From: Gammaproteobacteria bacterium
Lineage (GTDB): Bacteria > Pseudomonadota > Gammaproteobacteria > VBWC01
DNA: 64,000 bases
NCBI GenBank assembly: GCA_006218035.1
Contig: VBWC01000006.1
Location: forward strand, 21,389-85,388
Reading direction: 5' to 3'
Shown here: positions 1 through 9,203 of the stretch, one piece after another
How the letters are laid out: every line of letters begins with the position of its first letter
How positions within the stretch are numbered: the first letter of the stretch is position 1
Notes under the pieces: model-generated
Database searches by the model: none
Told to the model about the DNA's origin: nothing
What the model saw: only the letters and a program-made list of their open reading frames with translations
Program-made: the position numbers and the translations under genes

Positions 1-195
1 ATTCATCGAGCTGCAAGCGTTCTCGTCGAGAAAGACCCCCCCGGTATGCGGGTCGAGGTCGGCGATCGCGCGCAATATTAATGTCTTGCCGCTGCCCGAT
101 GGTCCTGACAGGCCGATGGCCTTGCCGCCGGGGATGGTCAGGTTGATGGGTCCAACATGGCGTGTCCGCAGGTCGTCAATGCGTAGCTCGTTCAG
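1..195 (-). CDS. ABC transporter ATP-binding protein, N-terminal fragment (cut by window edge)
   Basis: The reverse strand encodes the first 65 or so residues of an ABC ATPase and runs off the left edge. A textbook Walker A motif, GPSGSGKT, is followed by LILRAIADLDPHTGG, the usual stretch after the P-loop. The spacing and the ADLDPHTG wording resemble the FetA/YbbL group of small ATPases paired with a FetB-type permease, but too little is present to be sure. No ATG, GTG or TTG lies between the upstream in-frame stop (238-240) and the P-loop. The best start is a CTG at 193-195, six bases after a GGAG, so a non-standard start is inferred. It is divergent from the CDGSH gene. Confidence 0.72.
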   Translation of the reverse strand, partial: MNELRIDDLRTRHVGPINLTIPGGKAIGLSGPSGSGKTLILRAIADLDPHTGGVFLDENACSSMN

Positions 196-282
196 TGTGG
201 TCTCCGGTGTGCGTGTTTTTTGGGCTACACTAACGTATCAGGATACGCCAGCTAACCGGTTTGTTTCACAAGGAGAGGAATT

Positions 283-519
283 ATGGCAGATCCCGTGATC
301 GCTCAAAAATCGCCGTATCTGAAAACGCTGGAGCCCGGTACCTATCATTGGTGCAGCTGCGGTCGTTCGAAGAACCAGCCGTTCTGCGACGGGTCGCACA
401 AGGGCACGGAATTCACGCCCAAGGAATTCAAGGTCGAAAAGAAAGGTGTGTTTGCATTATGCGGTTGTAAACATACCAAGGGTCCGCCGTTTTGCGATGG
501 AACGCATGGCAGGCTCTAG
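283..519 (+). CDS. CDGSH-type iron-sulfur protein (two zinc-finger-like CDGSH domains)
   Basis: A 78-residue protein with two full CDGSH signatures: CSCGRSKNQPFCDGSH near residues 24-39 and CGCKHTKGPPFCDGTH near residues 60-75. Each matches CxCx2(S/T)x3PxCDG(S/T)H, the 3Cys-1His ligand set that holds a redox-active 2Fe-2S cluster in mitoNEET-like proteins. A tandem pair in one short chain is the usual bacterial small-CDGSH layout, and the protein should be cytoplasmic. The start is fixed by a strong ribosome site, AAGGAGAGG, just upstream. A hairpin terminator follows the stop. Its partner and physiological role are unknown. Confidence 0.92.
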   Translation: MADPVIAQKSPYLKTLEPGTYHWCSCGRSKNQPFCDGSHKGTEFTPKEFKVEKKGVFALCGCKHTKGPPFCDGTHGRL

Positions 520-523
520 GAAA

Positions 524-552
524 ATGAAAGGGCGCCATCGGCGCCCTTTCAT
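524..552. terminator. Bidirectional hairpin terminator between the CDGSH gene and amtB
   Basis: A perfect 13-bp stem (524-536 with 540-552) around a 3-base ATC loop, GC-rich in the centre and A/T-rich at the base. It lies between the convergent CDGSH gene and amtB and could end transcription from both sides. Confidence 0.7.
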
Positions 553-575
553 GTCACACAGGTTGGAAACGGAAA

Positions 576-1940
576 TCAGAGGTTGTAGCCGCGCTCGTCG
601 TGCAACGCGAGGTCCAGCCCCTCGGTCTCCTGTTCGTCACTAACGCGCAATCCCATGATAACGTCGATCACCTTGAGAATAATATAGGTGGCGATCGCAC
701 AGTAGGTTACGGTTGCCGCCACACCGACGACCTGTGTCCACACCTGACTGCCGATCACCAGATCGGTCTTCGATCCGCCCAGACTGCTTGCGGCGAATAC
801 GCCGGTGAGCAACGCGCCCGCAATGCCGCCGACCGCATGCACGCCGAACACATCGAGTGAATCGTCGTAACCAAAGGCACGCTTGAGTTTGGTGGAGGCC
901 AGGAAGCACACCACGCCGGCGACAAAGCCGATCGCCAAAGCGCCCATCGGGCCGACGAACCCCGAGGCCGGTGTGATCGCGACCAGCCCGGCGACGGCAC
1001 CCGAGGCGATGCCAAGCACGCTCGGTTTGCCGTGTAACAGCCATTCGCTGAACATCCACGCGAGCGCTGCGGCGGCCGTCGCGATCTGTGTTACCGCCAT
1101 CGCCATACCGGCGGTGCCGTTGGCTGCAACCGCGCTGCCGGCATTGAATCCAAACCAGCCGACCCACAGCATCGATGCACCGATAAGTGTCAGTGCCAGG
1201 TTATGCGGTGGCATGGCGGTGGTGGGCCAGCCCTTGCGCTTGCCGAGCACCAGGGCCGCAACCAGGCCGGCGATACCGGCGTTGATATGCACGACGGTGC
1301 CACCGGCAAAGTCCAGAACGCCCATGTCCCAGAGGAAGCCACCGTCACCGCTCCACACCATATGGGCGATCGGCGCGTATACCACCAGTGACCACACGCC
1401 CATGAACAACAGCATGGCGGAGAATTTCATGCGTTCGGCAAAGGCGCCGACGATGAGCGCCGGGGTGATGATGGCGAACGTCATCTGGAAGGTCATGAAT
1501 ACCGTTTCCGGAATGGTGAGCGTGACGCTGTCGACGCCGACGCCATTCAGAAATGCCTTGCCCAGTCCGCCGATGAAGGAGTTGAGATTGGTTACACCCT
1601 TCTCCATGCCGGTGGTGTCGAAGGCGAGGCTGTAGCCGAACAACATCCACAAGACCGTTACCAGCGACGTGATGGCGAAACACTGCATCATCACCGACAG
1701 CACGTTTTTGGCGCGCACCATACCGGCATAAAACAACGCGAGTCCCGGGATGGTCATGAACAGCACCAACGCCGTGGAGGTGAGCATCCAGGCGGTATCG
1801 CCTGAGTTGATCGATGGCGCAGCCGCCGCTGCTTCCGTAGCGATAACGGCCGCTGCCGCAGTTTCTTCCTGGGCCATGGCCCACGGTGATATCAGGCACA
1901 GTATTAACAGAAGGCCGCTGAGTTTATAGTGCAATTTCAT
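576..1940 (-). CDS. amtB: Ammonium transporter AmtB
   Basis: A 454-residue inner-membrane ammonium channel of the Amt/Rh family. The N-terminus is a cleavable signal peptide ending at AMA-QEE, as in E. coli AmtB, followed by an Ala-rich linker and about eleven membrane segments. Family landmarks are FYAGMVRAKNVLS and the two pore histidines, in YAPIAHMVW and in DVFGVHAVGG. The C-terminal tail ends GLDLALHDERGYNL, the cytoplasmic region that docks GlnK. Its start follows a good AGAGGAG site. It lies 18 bp downstream of glnK on the same strand, so the two are co-transcribed from the sigma-54-like promoter upstream of glnK. Confidence 0.97.
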   Translation of the reverse strand: MKLHYKLSGLLLILCLISPWAMAQEETAAAAVIATEAAAAAPSINSGDTAWMLTSTALVLFMTIPGLALFYAGMVRAKNVLSVMMQCFAITSLVTVLWMLFGYSLAFDTTGMEKGVTNLNSFIGGLGKAFLNGVGVDSVTLTIPETVFMTFQMTFAIITPALIVGAFAERMKFSAMLLFMGVWSLVVYAPIAHMVWSGDGGFLWDMGVLDFAGGTVVHINAGIAGLVAALVLGKRKGWPTTAMPPHNLALTLIGASMLWVGWFGFNAGSAVAANGTAGMAMAVTQIATAAAALAWMFSEWLLHGKPSVLGIASGAVAGLVAITPASGFVGPMGALAIGFVAGVVCFLASTKLKRAFGYDDSLDVFGVHAVGGIAGALLTGVFAASSLGGSKTDLVIGSQVWTQVVGVAATVTYCAIATYIILKVIDVIMGLRVSDEQETEGLDLALHDERGYNL

Positions 1941-1958
1941 AACGAGACTCCTCTGGCG

Positions 1959-2561
<603 letters not shown>

Positions 2562-2594
2562 CTATGCAGCTGGAAAACAGCGGTGGATAATACG

Positions 2595-2846
2595 ATGGAT
2601 CCGAAAATTTTCGATGATCTGGCCCGACGACTGGTCGATGCGGTACCCGGTACGGTCACCGATCTCAAGCATGACCTCAAGCAGAACTTTACATCGTTGT
2701 TGCAAGGCACGTTTGCGCGACTCGACCTGGTCACGCGCGAAGAGTTTGAGGTGCAGTCGGCGGTACTGGGGCGTACCCGCGCCAAGGTTGACGCGTTGAC
2801 CAGGCAGGTCGCGGAACTGGAGAAGGGCTTGCTGGAGAAATCCTGA
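2595..2846 (+). CDS. ubiK: Ubiquinone biosynthesis accessory factor UbiK (YqiC/BMFP family)
   Basis: An 83-residue protein of the BMFP/YqiC family. It has the conserved opening MDPKIFDDLARRL, the central DLKHDLKQNF and LDLVTREEFEVQ segments, and a C-terminal heptad stretch (ALTRQVAELEKGL) that forms a coiled coil. UbiK is a small trimeric membrane-associated factor that works with UbiJ in aerobic ubiquinone synthesis. The ATG at 2595 fits the family start; an in-frame GTG at 2583 would add four residues. It lies upstream of comM in the same direction, an arrangement common in gammaproteobacteria. Confidence 0.9.
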   Translation: MDPKIFDDLARRLVDAVPGTVTDLKHDLKQNFTSLLQGTFARLDLVTREEFEVQSAVLGRTRAKVDALTRQVAELEKGLLEKS

Positions 2847-2979
2847 CCGGCGGCATGCCTCCCGCTGACCGGTCGGTAGCGGCGGTGACGCGGATACAGC
2901 TGGCCGTGCGCAGCAGCAATACTTCCAGCCTTCCTTATATACTGCACGTCTTCGATCGTTGTCACAGGGATAGTCAGAC

Positions 2980-4500
2980 GTGTCACTTGCTGTTCTGTAT
3001 TCACGTGCGCAGGCCGGCATAAACGCACCGTTGGTCACGGTCGAGGTGCATTTGTCCAATGGATTGCCCGGGTTGTCGATCGTTGGCCTGCCGGAAACGG
3101 CCGTCAAGGAGAGCAAGGACCGGGTGCGCAGTGCGCTGCTGAACGCCAATTTCGATTTTCCCGTACGCCGCATCACGATCAATCTCGCACCGGCGGATCT
3201 GCCGAAGGAAGGTGGACGTTTCGATCTGGCGATCGCCATCGGCATACTCGCCGCTTCCGGACAGGTGCCGCGCGAACCGCTGGGCGATTACGAATTTGTC
3301 GCCGAGCTGGCGTTAACCGGTGAGTTGCGCGGTATCCGCGGTATTCTGCCCGCGGCGTTGCAGGCGCAGCGCGCCGGCCGGCAGTTGATGGTCGCCCGCG
3401 ACAACGCGGCCGAGGCCGGCCTGGTGTCCGACATCGCGGTGTTTCCGGCAATGCATCTGCTCGATGTCTGTGCGCACCTGGCCGGCACGCGGCTGATCAG
3501 CGCGCATGTCAGTAGCGGCGACGCGCTGCCGGACCGTCCGGGTGATGATCTCGCCGACGTCCGCGCCCAGCATAACGCCAAACGCGCACTCGAGATCGCC
3601 GCCGCTGGCGGTCATAGTCTGTTGATGATCGGTCCGCCAGGAACTGGCAAAACGATGCTCGCCAGCCGCCTGCCGGGTATTCTGCCGCCGATGACGGAAC
3701 AGGAAGCCCTTGAGACCGCGGCGGTGCATTCGATCAGCGATCTCGGTTTTTCCGCCAGCCAGTGGCGCCGTCGCGTGTTCCGCGCGCCGCACCATACGGC
3801 ATCGGGCGTCGCGCTGGTCGGTGGCGGCAGCCAGCCGCGCCCCGGTGAGGTGTCGCTGGCGCACAACGGCGTGATGTTTCTCGATGAACTGCCCGAGTTC
3901 GATCGCCGCGTGCTGGAGGTATTACGTGAGCCGCTGGAATCGGGGCGCATCACGATTTCGCGCGCCGCGCATCAGGCCGAGTTTCCGGCGCGCTTTCAAC
4001 TGGTCGCGGCGATGAATCCCTGCCCGTGCGGTTATCTCGGCGATCCGGACGGGCGCTGCAGTTGCACATCGGATCAGGTGCAGCGTTACCGGGCGCGGGT
4101 GTCGGGGCCGCTGATGGATCGCATCGATATCCATGTCGAAGTGCCGCGCGTCACCAGCGAGTTGGTCAGAAGCGCGGCGGCTGACGGTACTGTGGAGCAT
4201 AGCGCCGTGGTGCGGGCACGGGTGGTAAGGGCCAGATCACGCCAGCTGGCGCGCAGCGGCAAGGCCAATGTCGGCTTGTCGAGCAAGGAAGTGGACGTGC
4301 TGTGCCGATTGAGCGAGCGGGACAATCAGTTGCTGGAGCAGGCCGTTAACCGGCTCGGCCTTTCAGCGCGCGCGTACCATCGTATCCTGAAGGTCGCGCG
4401 CACCATCGCCGATCTGTCGGGCAGTGATGCGATTGAAACGCCGCATTTGAGCGAGGCGATTTCCTACCGGCGTCTCGATCGCGCTGTGACGACGCACTAG
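2980..4500 (+). CDS. comM: ComM/YifB family Mg-chelatase-like AAA+ ATPase
   Basis: 506 residues, the normal family length. The N-terminal Lon-like/ChlI domain includes GLPGLSIVGLPETAVKESKD. The AAA+ core has Walker A GPPGTGKT near residue 218 and Walker B MFLDELPEF. A Cys-rich insert, NPCPCGYLGDPDGRCSCT, and the C-terminal Mg_chelatase_C region (LSARAYHRILKVARTIADL) follow. ComM is a hexameric helicase that extends branch migration when foreign DNA is integrated in natural transformation. Translation begins at a GTG where the family consensus MSLAVLYSRA starts. It follows ubiK, and a 250-bp gap separates it from uvrD. Confidence 0.94.
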   Translation: MSLAVLYSRAQAGINAPLVTVEVHLSNGLPGLSIVGLPETAVKESKDRVRSALLNANFDFPVRRITINLAPADLPKEGGRFDLAIAIGILAASGQVPREPLGDYEFVAELALTGELRGIRGILPAALQAQRAGRQLMVARDNAAEAGLVSDIAVFPAMHLLDVCAHLAGTRLISAHVSSGDALPDRPGDDLADVRAQHNAKRALEIAAAGGHSLLMIGPPGTGKTMLASRLPGILPPMTEQEALETAAVHSISDLGFSASQWRRRVFRAPHHTASGVALVGGGSQPRPGEVSLAHNGVMFLDELPEFDRRVLEVLREPLESGRITISRAAHQAEFPARFQLVAAMNPCPCGYLGDPDGRCSCTSDQVQRYRARVSGPLMDRIDIHVEVPRVTSELVRSAAADGTVEHSAVVRARVVRARSRQLARSGKANVGLSSKEVDVLCRLSERDNQLLEQAVNRLGLSARAYHRILKVARTIADLSGSDAIETPHLSEAISYRRLDRAVTTH

Positions 4501-4749
4501 CGGGCTGTTGGACGGTCACCCGGTCAGAACCATTGGCGACCCGGCGTCGAGGATGCCGTTGACCGCGGCGGTACGGATCCGTTGAGTACCACTGCCGCCG
4601 TCACGAGTCATACCGCCATCAGAGCGGTGAACCGCGGACGGCGGTGTCGAAGCTTTTCGCGCGTCCTCGAAAACTTTCCGCCCCTGGGCGCTCATCACCG
4701 CCAACGTGAACGCCGCAATATCGGCGTCATGATCTGCTAGAATTCCGCC

Positions 4750-6906
4750 ATGGATGTTTCCGCTATTCTTGATCCCCTGAACGATGCGCAGCGCGAGGCA
4801 GTGGCCGCGCCGGCCGATAGCATGCTGGTGCTCGCCGGCGCCGGCAGCGGCAAGACGCGCGTGCTGGTGCATCGAATCGCCTGGCTGATCCAGACCGAAG
4901 GCCTGTCGCCGTACGGCATACTGGCGGTGACGTTCACCAACAAGGCGGCGGCGGAAATGCGCGCGCGCATCGAGCAGCTGCTTGGCGCGCCGCTCGGCGG
5001 CATGTGGGTCGGCACCTTTCACGGCATGGCCCACCGCCTGCTGCGCGCGCACTGGCGCGAGGCGCGTCTGCCGCAGACCTTCCAGATACTCGATTCCGAG
5101 GACCAGTATCGTGTCATCCGGCGCGTGTTGAAGGCGCTGTCGCTTGATGAGGGCCAGTGGGCACCGAAAAAGATCCAGGGTTACATCAACGGGCGCAAGG
5201 ACGAGGGGCTGCGCGCGGCGCACATCGATGACCAGAACGATCCCTATCTGCAGCAGATGGTGCGCATCTACCGCGCCTATCAGGAATCCTGCGAGCGCTC
5301 CGGTCTGGTCGACTTCGCCGAGTTATTGCTGCGCGTGCATGAACTGTGGCGCGAGTGCCCGGACGTGCTCCAGTCCTACCAGCAGCGTTTCCACCACATC
5401 CTCGTCGACGAGTTTCAGGACACCAACACGCTGCAGTACGCCTGGCTGCGTCGCCTCGCCGGCGATAGCGGCAGGATGTTTGTCGTTGGCGATGACGACC
5501 AGTCGATCTACGGCTGGCGTGGCGCGCGTATCGAGAATATACACCGTTTCAACAAGGATTATGCCGGCGCGCGCGTCGTGCGTCTCGAACAGAATTATCG
5601 CTCGACCGCGACGATACTGCAGGCGGCCAACGCGCTGATCGCCCATAACACCGGCCGGTTGGGCAAGAAGCTGTGGACCAGTGGCGAAGAGGGCGAGCCG
5701 CTGTCACTCTATCGTGCCTATAACGAGATGGATGAGGCGCGCTATGTGGTGGACCGCATCGACGACTGGGTGTCCCGCGGCAACCGGCGCAGCGAAGTGG
5801 CGATACTGTATCGATCCAATGCGCAGTCGCGCGTCTTCGAAGAGGCGCTGCTCGCCAAGCGGATGCCATACCGCGTCTATGGCGGCCTGCGATTCTTCGA
5901 GCGCGCCGAGATCAAGAATGCGCTGGCCTATCTGCGCCTGATTGCCAACCGTGACGACGACGCCTCGTTCGAACGTATCGTCAACACGCCGACGCGCGGC
6001 ATCGGCGAGCGCAGCCTGCAATCGGTGCGCGATCACGCGCGCGCGCAGCAGCTGTCGTTGTGGCGAGCGACACTGGCGCTGTGCGACGGCGGGGCACTGG
6101 CGAGCCGCGTGACGAGTGCGCTGCGGGTATTCATCGATCTGATCGATACCATGACGCATGACACCGACAGTTTCGAACTCGCCGAACGGGTCGATCACGT
6201 GATCCGCCGCAGCGGCCTGCTCGACGATTACCGGAACGAGCGCAGTGAAAAATCGCAGGCGCGTGTCGAGAATCTGGAAGAACTCGTGACCGCCGCGCGG
6301 CAATTTGCCTTTGACGCCGAAATCGGCATGCAGCCGCTGGACGCGTTCCTCGCCCACGCCGCGCTGGAGGCGGGCGACACCGAGGCCGAGGCCTGGGAAG
6401 ACTGTGTGCAGTTGATGACACTGCACACCGCCAAGGGCCTGGAGTTTCCGGTGGTGTTTCTGTGCGGGGCGGAGGAAGGCCTGTTTCCGCATCAGATGTC
6501 GGTCAACGAACCCGGCCGTCTCGAGGAAGAACGCCGCCTGTGTTATGTCGGTATGACGCGCGCGATGCGGCATCTCTATATCAGTCACGCCGAGAGCCGG
6601 CGTATCCATGGCCAGGATACCTATCCGTCACCGTCGCGTTTTCTCGGCGAGATTCCCGCCGAACTGATGCAGGAGGTGCGCGCGCGGCCGCAGATCACAC
6701 GGCCGGTATACGTGACACGCAAGAAGCCCGTTGACGACGCACCCACCGGGTTGCGTCTCGGTCAGCGGGTTCAGCATACGAAGTTCGGCGAGGGCGTCAT
6801 CCTCAATTATGAAGGGCAAGGCAGTCACGCGCGTGTGCAGGTAAATTTCCAGGCGGCCGGCGCGAAGTGGCTGGTGGTGGCCTATGCGAATCTGCAGGCA
6901 ATATAG
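4750..6906 (+). CDS. uvrD: DNA helicase II UvrD
   Basis: A 718-residue superfamily 1A 3'-5' helicase, nearly collinear with E. coli UvrD (720 aa), including the opening MDVSAILDPLNDAQREAVAAP. Walker A AGAGSGKT is at residues 29-36, the DEFQD motif II near residue 221, GDDDQSIYGWRGA is motif III, LEQNYRS motif IV, and LMTLHTAKGLEFP motif V. The C-terminal Tudor-like segment KLGQR/HTKFGEGVILN-type is present (LGQRVQHTKFGEG). It acts in nucleotide excision and mismatch repair. A -10-like TAGAAT lies only about 10 bp ahead of the ATG, so the leader may be very short. No clear LexA operator was seen upstream. Confidence 0.97.
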   Translation: MDVSAILDPLNDAQREAVAAPADSMLVLAGAGSGKTRVLVHRIAWLIQTEGLSPYGILAVTFTNKAAAEMRARIEQLLGAPLGGMWVGTFHGMAHRLLRAHWREARLPQTFQILDSEDQYRVIRRVLKALSLDEGQWAPKKIQGYINGRKDEGLRAAHIDDQNDPYLQQMVRIYRAYQESCERSGLVDFAELLLRVHELWRECPDVLQSYQQRFHHILVDEFQDTNTLQYAWLRRLAGDSGRMFVVGDDDQSIYGWRGARIENIHRFNKDYAGARVVRLEQNYRSTATILQAANALIAHNTGRLGKKLWTSGEEGEPLSLYRAYNEMDEARYVVDRIDDWVSRGNRRSEVAILYRSNAQSRVFEEALLAKRMPYRVYGGLRFFERAEIKNALAYLRLIANRDDDASFERIVNTPTRGIGERSLQSVRDHARAQQLSLWRATLALCDGGALASRVTSALRVFIDLIDTMTHDTDSFELAERVDHVIRRSGLLDDYRNERSEKSQARVENLEELVTAARQFAFDAEIGMQPLDAFLAHAALEAGDTEAEAWEDCVQLMTLHTAKGLEFPVVFLCGAEEGLFPHQMSVNEPGRLEEERRLCYVGMTRAMRHLYISHAESRRIHGQDTYPSPSRFLGEIPAELMQEVRARPQITRPVYVTRKKPVDDAPTGLRLGQRVQHTKFGEGVILNYEGQGSHARVQVNFQAAGAKWLVVAYANLQAI

Positions 6907-6941
6907 TTGACAGGCACATCGACAGGGACGGGGGCCGTATC

Positions 6942-8054
6942 ATGCAGCGGAACAAAATGAAACGGCGGCAGTTCGTCAAGACGCTGGGCGCGGGCACGCT
7001 GCTGGGTGGCAGCGTATTCTCAGGCGCCGGCGCCGCTGCCGAACAACGATTCAACTGGAAACTGGTTACCACCTGGCCGCCGAATTTCCCGGTGTTCCAG
7101 GACGGTGTCGAGCGTTTCGCCAAAGACGTCCGGCGCATGAGCGACGGCCGGCTGAACATCCAGGTATTTGCCGGCGGTGAACTGGTGCCGCCGCTGCAAT
7201 CGTTCGAGGCGGTGTCGCAAGGCACCGTCGAGATGGGGCACGGTGCCGCGTATTACTGGGCCGGCAAGATACCCGCCGCACAGTTTTTTACCGCAGTGCC
7301 GTTTGGCCTGAATGCGCAGGGCATGAACGCGTGGCTATACAGTGGCGGCGGGCTCAAGCTGTGGCGCGAGGTTTATGAACCGTTTGGTCTGACGCCGTTC
7401 CCGATGGGCAACACCGGCGTACAGATGGGCGGCTGGTTTCGCAAGCCGATCAAATCGCTCGCCGACCTGAAGGGTCTGAAGATGCGCATACCCGGCCTCG
7501 GCGGTAAGGTCATGGCCAAGGCCGGCGTGAATCCGGTGTTGCTCGCCGGCGGCGAGATTTTTACCGCGCTGGATCGTGGCACGATCGACGCGACCGAGTG
7601 GGTCGGGCCCTATCATGATCTGCGCCTCGGGCTGTATCGCGCGGCGAAACATTACTACTATCCAGGTTGGCACGAACCGGGCCCGGTGCTGGAATTGATT
7701 ATTAACAGCAAGGCATGGGAAGGCCTGCCCCGCGAACTGCAACTGACGATAGAGACCGCGACCGCCGCAAGCAATCTGTGGATGCTCTCGGAATTCGAGG
7801 CGCGCAACCTCGAGGCCTTACGAACGTTGCAAGAGAAGTACCATGTTGAGGTTCTGGAATTTCCGTCGGATGTCCTGGCCGCGTTGCGCGAGTTTGCCGA
7901 CGTCGTTCTCGACGAACAGGCCGCCAAGGACGAGGTGTTCAGGCGAGTGCGTGACGCCTATCGTGCGTTTCAGGCCGACAATGCCGCGTGGAATGCGGTT
8001 TCCGAAACCGCTTATGCAAGATCACTGCGCAAGATAAAAGCAGGAATGCTGTAG
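6942..8054 (+). CDS. TRAP transporter substrate-binding protein (DctP/TakP-like), Tat-exported
   Basis: 370 residues with a twin-arginine signal: KRRQFVKTLGAG, then a hydrophobic stretch ending near AAAEQRF. The mature part is a DctP-family extracytoplasmic receptor. LKGLKMRIPGLGGKVMAKAG, GGEIFTALDRGTIDATEW and AAKHYYYPGWHEPG match the TakP-like subgroup that binds 2-oxo acids, often with a bound cation. The ATG at 6942 was preferred to an extension overlapping uvrD; an ATG at 6957 is possible. No DctQ or DctM membrane subunit lies nearby, so this is an orphan receptor here. The ligand cannot be read from sequence alone. Confidence 0.9.
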   Translation: MQRNKMKRRQFVKTLGAGTLLGGSVFSGAGAAAEQRFNWKLVTTWPPNFPVFQDGVERFAKDVRRMSDGRLNIQVFAGGELVPPLQSFEAVSQGTVEMGHGAAYYWAGKIPAAQFFTAVPFGLNAQGMNAWLYSGGGLKLWREVYEPFGLTPFPMGNTGVQMGGWFRKPIKSLADLKGLKMRIPGLGGKVMAKAGVNPVLLAGGEIFTALDRGTIDATEWVGPYHDLRLGLYRAAKHYYYPGWHEPGPVLELIINSKAWEGLPRELQLTIETATAASNLWMLSEFEARNLEALRTLQEKYHVEVLEFPSDVLAALREFADVVLDEQAAKDEVFRRVRDAYRAFQADNAAWNAVSETAYARSLRKIKAGML

Positions 8055-8127
8055 TCCGCCGACCGTTACGGCGGCTGTAGCGCGGGGTGCACCACGACGG
8101 ATTTTGCGCCGGGTCAAAAAATGCCGC

Positions 8128-9067
8128 TCAGTTGACCAGTGCGTCCGGGTTCATGCCCACGGTCGGCGCCGCTGCCGGACCATCGGCGTAATAGGTCCAG
8201 GTGCCGCGAGACTGGCCGGGCCCCGCTCCCGCGCTCCATGTATGGGCGCCCGCCGTGATGCGCGATGTCTGCGAGTCGGTGTGAATATCGAAATCGCCAT
8301 CGCCGCCTACCGGGCCGGGTGTGGCGGCAATCGGGGCGTCCGGTCCCAGTAGCGTCAACGTGTTGTTGTTATTGGCCGGGTCGATCGCGGTCTTGTCGGT
8401 AAACGTCTTGTTGCTCATGTCGTTCATGAAGGTCAGTGACATCTCGTTCGCCACGTTATAGCGCTGCTCGATTTTCGGCTTCCGATCCAGTTCTGTCTTG
8501 TAAAACTGTTCGCAGCCGGCCGCGTTGACGGCGCAATCGCCATTTGCGGCCAGATCGCCGTGTGCCTGGTGCATGACCACGCGCTCGATGTTGGCGGTGC
8601 CGTTGCCGGAGATGGCGGGATCACTGTTCAACGGGTCGGAACGCGCATTGAGCGCGCCCGCGCTTGCGGTACCCTGCCCGCCCTGCCATACCGCGCCGCC
8701 CTGCCAGATATACATGTCGAGCACGAACCCGGAGCCGGGCGAGCCGACGATCTGATGGTAATAGGTCAGCGTGCCGTCGCTGACGATCTCGCTGAAGAAC
8801 GGCGTGACGTTGTCGGTCTGGCCGCCCGCCTGATTGCCGCATATTGATATTGGCGTAACCGCTGATATTGCAGCGGGCCTCGAGGTTGCCGGCGACGTTG
8901 TCGATGTCGTCCGGCACGAAATCGAGGGCGAACGGTCCGGCCACAGCTCGGCCGGGAAGGTATAGGGCTGCGCCCGCCACCATCAACGCCAGTGCCACCT
9001 TATTGAATAGTGTCAGCACGTCAAACCGCTGGTTCGCGGCGGCGCCCGAACGGGGGTCGCGGGGCAC
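8128..9067 (-). pseudogene. Frameshifted secreted protein, paralog of the next gene
   Basis: Two overlapping reverse-strand frames together give a protein collinear with the 314-residue gene at 9204-10148. The upstream frame gives a signal peptide (VALALMVAGAALYLPGRAVA) and ALDFVPDDIDNVAGNLEARC. The downstream frame picks up at CGNQAGGQTDNVTPFF and runs to the stop. Removing one base near 8842 joins them as NINCGNQAGGQTDNVT, matching QINCANQSGGQADTVT in the paralog, so a single inserted base explains the break. The start is uncertain (GTG at 9067 or 9019). It could instead be a sequencing error or a programmed frameshift. No known family was recognised. Confidence 0.75.
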
Positions 9068-9203
9068 TTGATGTCCATACGTTTTGTAGCGACGGACAGG
9101 GAACGGCTGTTAGGTACCGTTGAAACGCGGGCTTTTGTTCGAGAAAACAACAGGGTTCGGCGGGTAGCCGATGGCGCCCGGCCGTCGCGACGGGCGGAAA
9201 CGG

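Noticed and set aside
883..1635. 250-codon plus-strand open frame inside amtB
   Set aside because: It is an antisense frame of a well-supported amtB gene in GC-rich DNA.
5704..6609. 301-codon reverse open frame inside uvrD
   Set aside because: Antisense to uvrD, no start signal, no family; a GC-content artefact.
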